In this document: one piece after another, positions 15,002-16,399 of the stretch
How the letters are laid out: every line of letters begins with the position of its first letter
Position numbering within the stretch: the first letter of the stretch is position 1
Assembly: GCA_964448935.1 (NCBI GenBank)
Contig: CAYVBE010000080.1
Location: forward strand, 1 to 16,399
Source of the DNA: CAYVBE01 sp964448935
Lineage (GTDB): Bacteria; Planctomycetota; Brocadiia; SM23-32
Direction: 5' to 3'
Length of the DNA stretch: 16,399 nt
The notes under the pieces: generated by a model
The model's input: only the letters and a program-made list of their open reading frames with translations
Told to the model about the DNA's origin: nothing
The model's database searches: none
Made by a program: the position numbers and the translations under genes

Positions 15002-15049
15002 CGGGCATACCCGGTCATGCGCGGCCGGCCGTTCCCTTTGCGATAGCCT

Positions 15050-15078
15050 TTGACGCACAGATGCGGGCATGATAGCAT
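15050..15078 (+). promoter_or_regulatory. Sigma-70-type promoter of the LacI-family gene
   Basis: TTGACG (15050-15055) and TAGCAT (15073-15078) are separated by exactly 17 nt. Transcription is expected near 15085, within the palindromic operator that follows. Confidence 0.6.
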
Positions 15079-15081
15079 CTA

Positions 15082-15099
15082 TGCGAAAACGATTTCGCA
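15082..15099. promoter_or_regulatory. LacI-family operator (probable autoregulatory site)
   Basis: TGCGAAAACGATTTCGCA is palindromic at 16 of 18 positions (TGCGAAA/TTTCGCA arms) and centred on CG. The central CG is where the hinge-helix leucines of LacI/PurR-type repressors insert. It covers the predicted transcription start of the LacI-family gene 22 bp upstream of its ATG, so binding would block the promoter. Confidence 0.75.
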
Positions 15100-15120
15100 A
15101 ACCTGGGAGTGAACGCACTC

Positions 15121-16242
15121 ATGGCGCGGGTCAGCATCGCCGATGTGGCACGGGAGGCCGGCACCAGCCCGGGGACCGTCAGCAAAGTGCTCAACGACGG
15201 CCCCGAGAGCGACAGGATCAGTGAGGGCTGCCGCCGGCGCGTGCTGAAGGCGTGCGAAAGCCTGGGCTACGTGCGCAACCACGCCGCCCGCAGCCTGCGC
15301 ACCGGGCGCAGCTTCGCCATCGGGGGCCTGCTGAGCAGCCCGCGGAGCGGCTCAAGGGGGGAACGGGCGGCCGAGGACATCCAATTCTACGCCCCGTTTC
15401 AGGCCGGAATGCTCGAGGCCGCCACCCGCTACGGCCTGCAGCTCATCGCGCTGGCCGGCAACGAAGATGCGAGCCCGGCAGAGGTGGCCGTCTCGCAACT
15501 GCGCCGCGGCCGCATAGACGGTCTGGTAATCCACACCGTGCAGTGGCGCCGGTCGGCACCCGTGGTGCGGGAGCTATGGCCGGAATGGCCGGTCGTCGTT
15601 GCCCCCGCTCCCGCCGGCCTCGACATCCCGCACGTGGGGGTGGACGACCTGGCCGGTGTTGTCGAGGGGCTGGAGCACCTCTACGGGCTCGGGCACCGCG
15701 CGATTGCGTGGGTAGGTCCGGAAGGCGCAGAAGCGGGAAGCTATCCCGCGTTGCGCCAGGAGAAGTATGTTGAATGGATGAACACCCGAGGTCTCCGGCC
15801 GGTCGTCCTACGTGCGAATCTGCGGGAAGACATGGCGGGTCAACCGTTGGGCGCGCGGGCAATGGCCCTGGGGGGGCCATTGGTCGAGGGCCTCTCCGAG
15901 GCATCAGCCACCGCCGTCCTGGCCTACAACGACGAGTGGGCCATGGGCGTCTACGCCGCCTGCGCGCGCCTGGGTCTGCAAGTTCCGCACGACCTGTCCG
16001 TCGTGGGTTTCGACGACGTGCACGCCGCGGCCGCCATGCCGCCTCTCACAACCCTCAGCCTGGGCCTGTACCGCGTCGGCGAGAGGGCCGTCGAGCGCCT
16101 GGTGCGCATGGTTGAGGGGAAGCCCGACGACCCGGATGCGCACCCTGTCCCCGCGCGCCTTGTGGTGCGAGATAGCACGGCCTCGGTCGGCATAACACGC
16201 CGGCAGAAAGCCCGTGGAAGAAAGCGAGGAAACGGGCGATGA
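15121..16242 (+). CDS. LacI-family transcriptional repressor
   Basis: The 373-aa protein starts at ATG 15121; GGGAG (15105-15109) lies 11 nt upstream, rather far, and GTG 15109 in the same frame is an alternative adding four residues. The N-terminal helix-turn-helix VSIADVAREAGTSPGTVSKVL (4-24) is textbook LacI, followed by the hinge NHAARSLRTGR (53-63) with the DNA-inserting Leu59. The effector domain is periplasmic-binding-protein-like: GVDDLAGVVEGLEHLYGLGHRAIAWVG, TAVLAYNDEWAMGVYAACARLG, and DLSVVGFDDVHAAAAMPPLTTL near the C-terminal end. Ligands in this family are usually sugars or nucleosides; the one here is unknown. The tail is unusually basic (RRQKARGRKRGNGR). The operator upstream implies autoregulation. 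The secreted polysaccharide-type genes nearby, or genes past the right edge, are candidate targets, but I found no second operator in the window. Confidence 0.93.
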   Translation: MARVSIADVAREAGTSPGTVSKVLNDGPESDRISEGCRRRVLKACESLGYVRNHAARSLRTGRSFAIGGLLSSPRSGSRGERAAEDIQFYAPFQAGMLEAATRYGLQLIALAGNEDASPAEVAVSQLRRGRIDGLVIHTVQWRRSAPVVRELWPEWPVVVAPAPAGLDIPHVGVDDLAGVVEGLEHLYGLGHRAIAWVGPEGAEAGSYPALRQEKYVEWMNTRGLRPVVLRANLREDMAGQPLGARAMALGGPLVEGLSEASATAVLAYNDEWAMGVYAACARLGLQVPHDLSVVGFDDVHAAAAMPPLTTLSLGLYRVGERAVERLVRMVEGKPDDPDAHPVPARLVVRDSTASVGITRRQKARGRKRGNGR

Positions 16243-16399
16243 GCGTGCGCGGAAGAAGGCCGTGTGGCTTTGGGCGCGGTGCACTGCGACACTCGCAGGC
16301 GCTCGGGGCAGGTAGGACCTTTCTCAGATGATTTGCCATGTTTCATCACTACTGTCCGGTTAAGTGATTCCAGAAGTGTCGTAAGCCGTGGTTAATAAG
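16243..16399. other. Right-edge intergenic DNA
   Basis: No gene is supported here. CTGCG-ACACT-CGCAG (16284-16298) forms a 5-bp hairpin without a T tract, a weak terminator candidate for the LacI-family gene. From about 16320 onward the DNA becomes noticeably more AT-rich. It could be the promoter region of a gene beyond the edge or the end of a mobile element; neither can be shown from the sequence available. Confidence 0.3.

Noticed and set aside
13367..15118. 583-codon minus-strand frame
   Set aside because: It is antisense to the TolB/LamG gene and has no signal peptide or recognisable motif.

Overview
The window is a GC-rich bacterial chromosomal segment with ten supported or likely protein genes and no rRNA, tRNA, CRISPR array or complete mobile element. 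Several traits suggest a planctomycete or close relative. There is a large multi-spanning membrane protein resembling DUF6785/DUF6784 proteins. DnaE carries a shortened RGSG-type polymerase loop and an APDIDIDLC motif. There are several secreted beta-helix, glycosidase and TolB/LamG proteins, and GTG starts are frequent. The assignment rests on remembered family resemblance, not on a search.

Left third (1-6788): a minus-strand secreted parallel beta-helix protein runs off the left edge (start 1867) behind its own strong sigma-70-type promoter. Upstream of it, also on the minus strand, is a DUF6785-like transporter-like membrane protein (2017-3948). This gene is divergent from a secreted CBM-plus-TIM-barrel glycosidase (4143-6788), and their promoters share a 194-bp gap. 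Together they look like a small polysaccharide-handling locus of depolymerase, possible importer and possible lyase.

Middle (6789-12843): a 313-bp gap holds a terminator-like hairpin and a very good promoter. It leads into dnaE (replicative polymerase alpha subunit) and ruvC (Holliday junction resolvase), whose stop and start overlap by one base. A 92-aa acidic protein of unknown function converges on ruvC. Divergent from it is ahcY (S-adenosylhomocysteine hydrolase) with a promoter and structured leader; this AhcY is the short form without the C-terminal Lys/Tyr tail.

Right third (12844-16399): a possible 20-codon micro-ORF is followed by a secreted TolB-propeller/LamG protein. A LacI-family repressor gene comes next, and its promoter is followed directly by a near-perfect 18-bp LacI-type palindrome centred on CG, which implies autorepression. 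The last 157 bp carry no gene that I can recognise.

The most unexpected signal is compositional. The palindromic hexamer RTCGAY (ATCGAC, GTCGAT, GTCGAC, ATCGAT) appears to be absent from the whole window, although TCGA itself occurs about 72 times. Ile-Asp pairs are always written ATA-GAC or ATT-GAC, and Val-Asp pairs always with GTG, while Ile-Glu and Val-Glu freely use ATC and GTC. This looks like selection against a specific palindrome.
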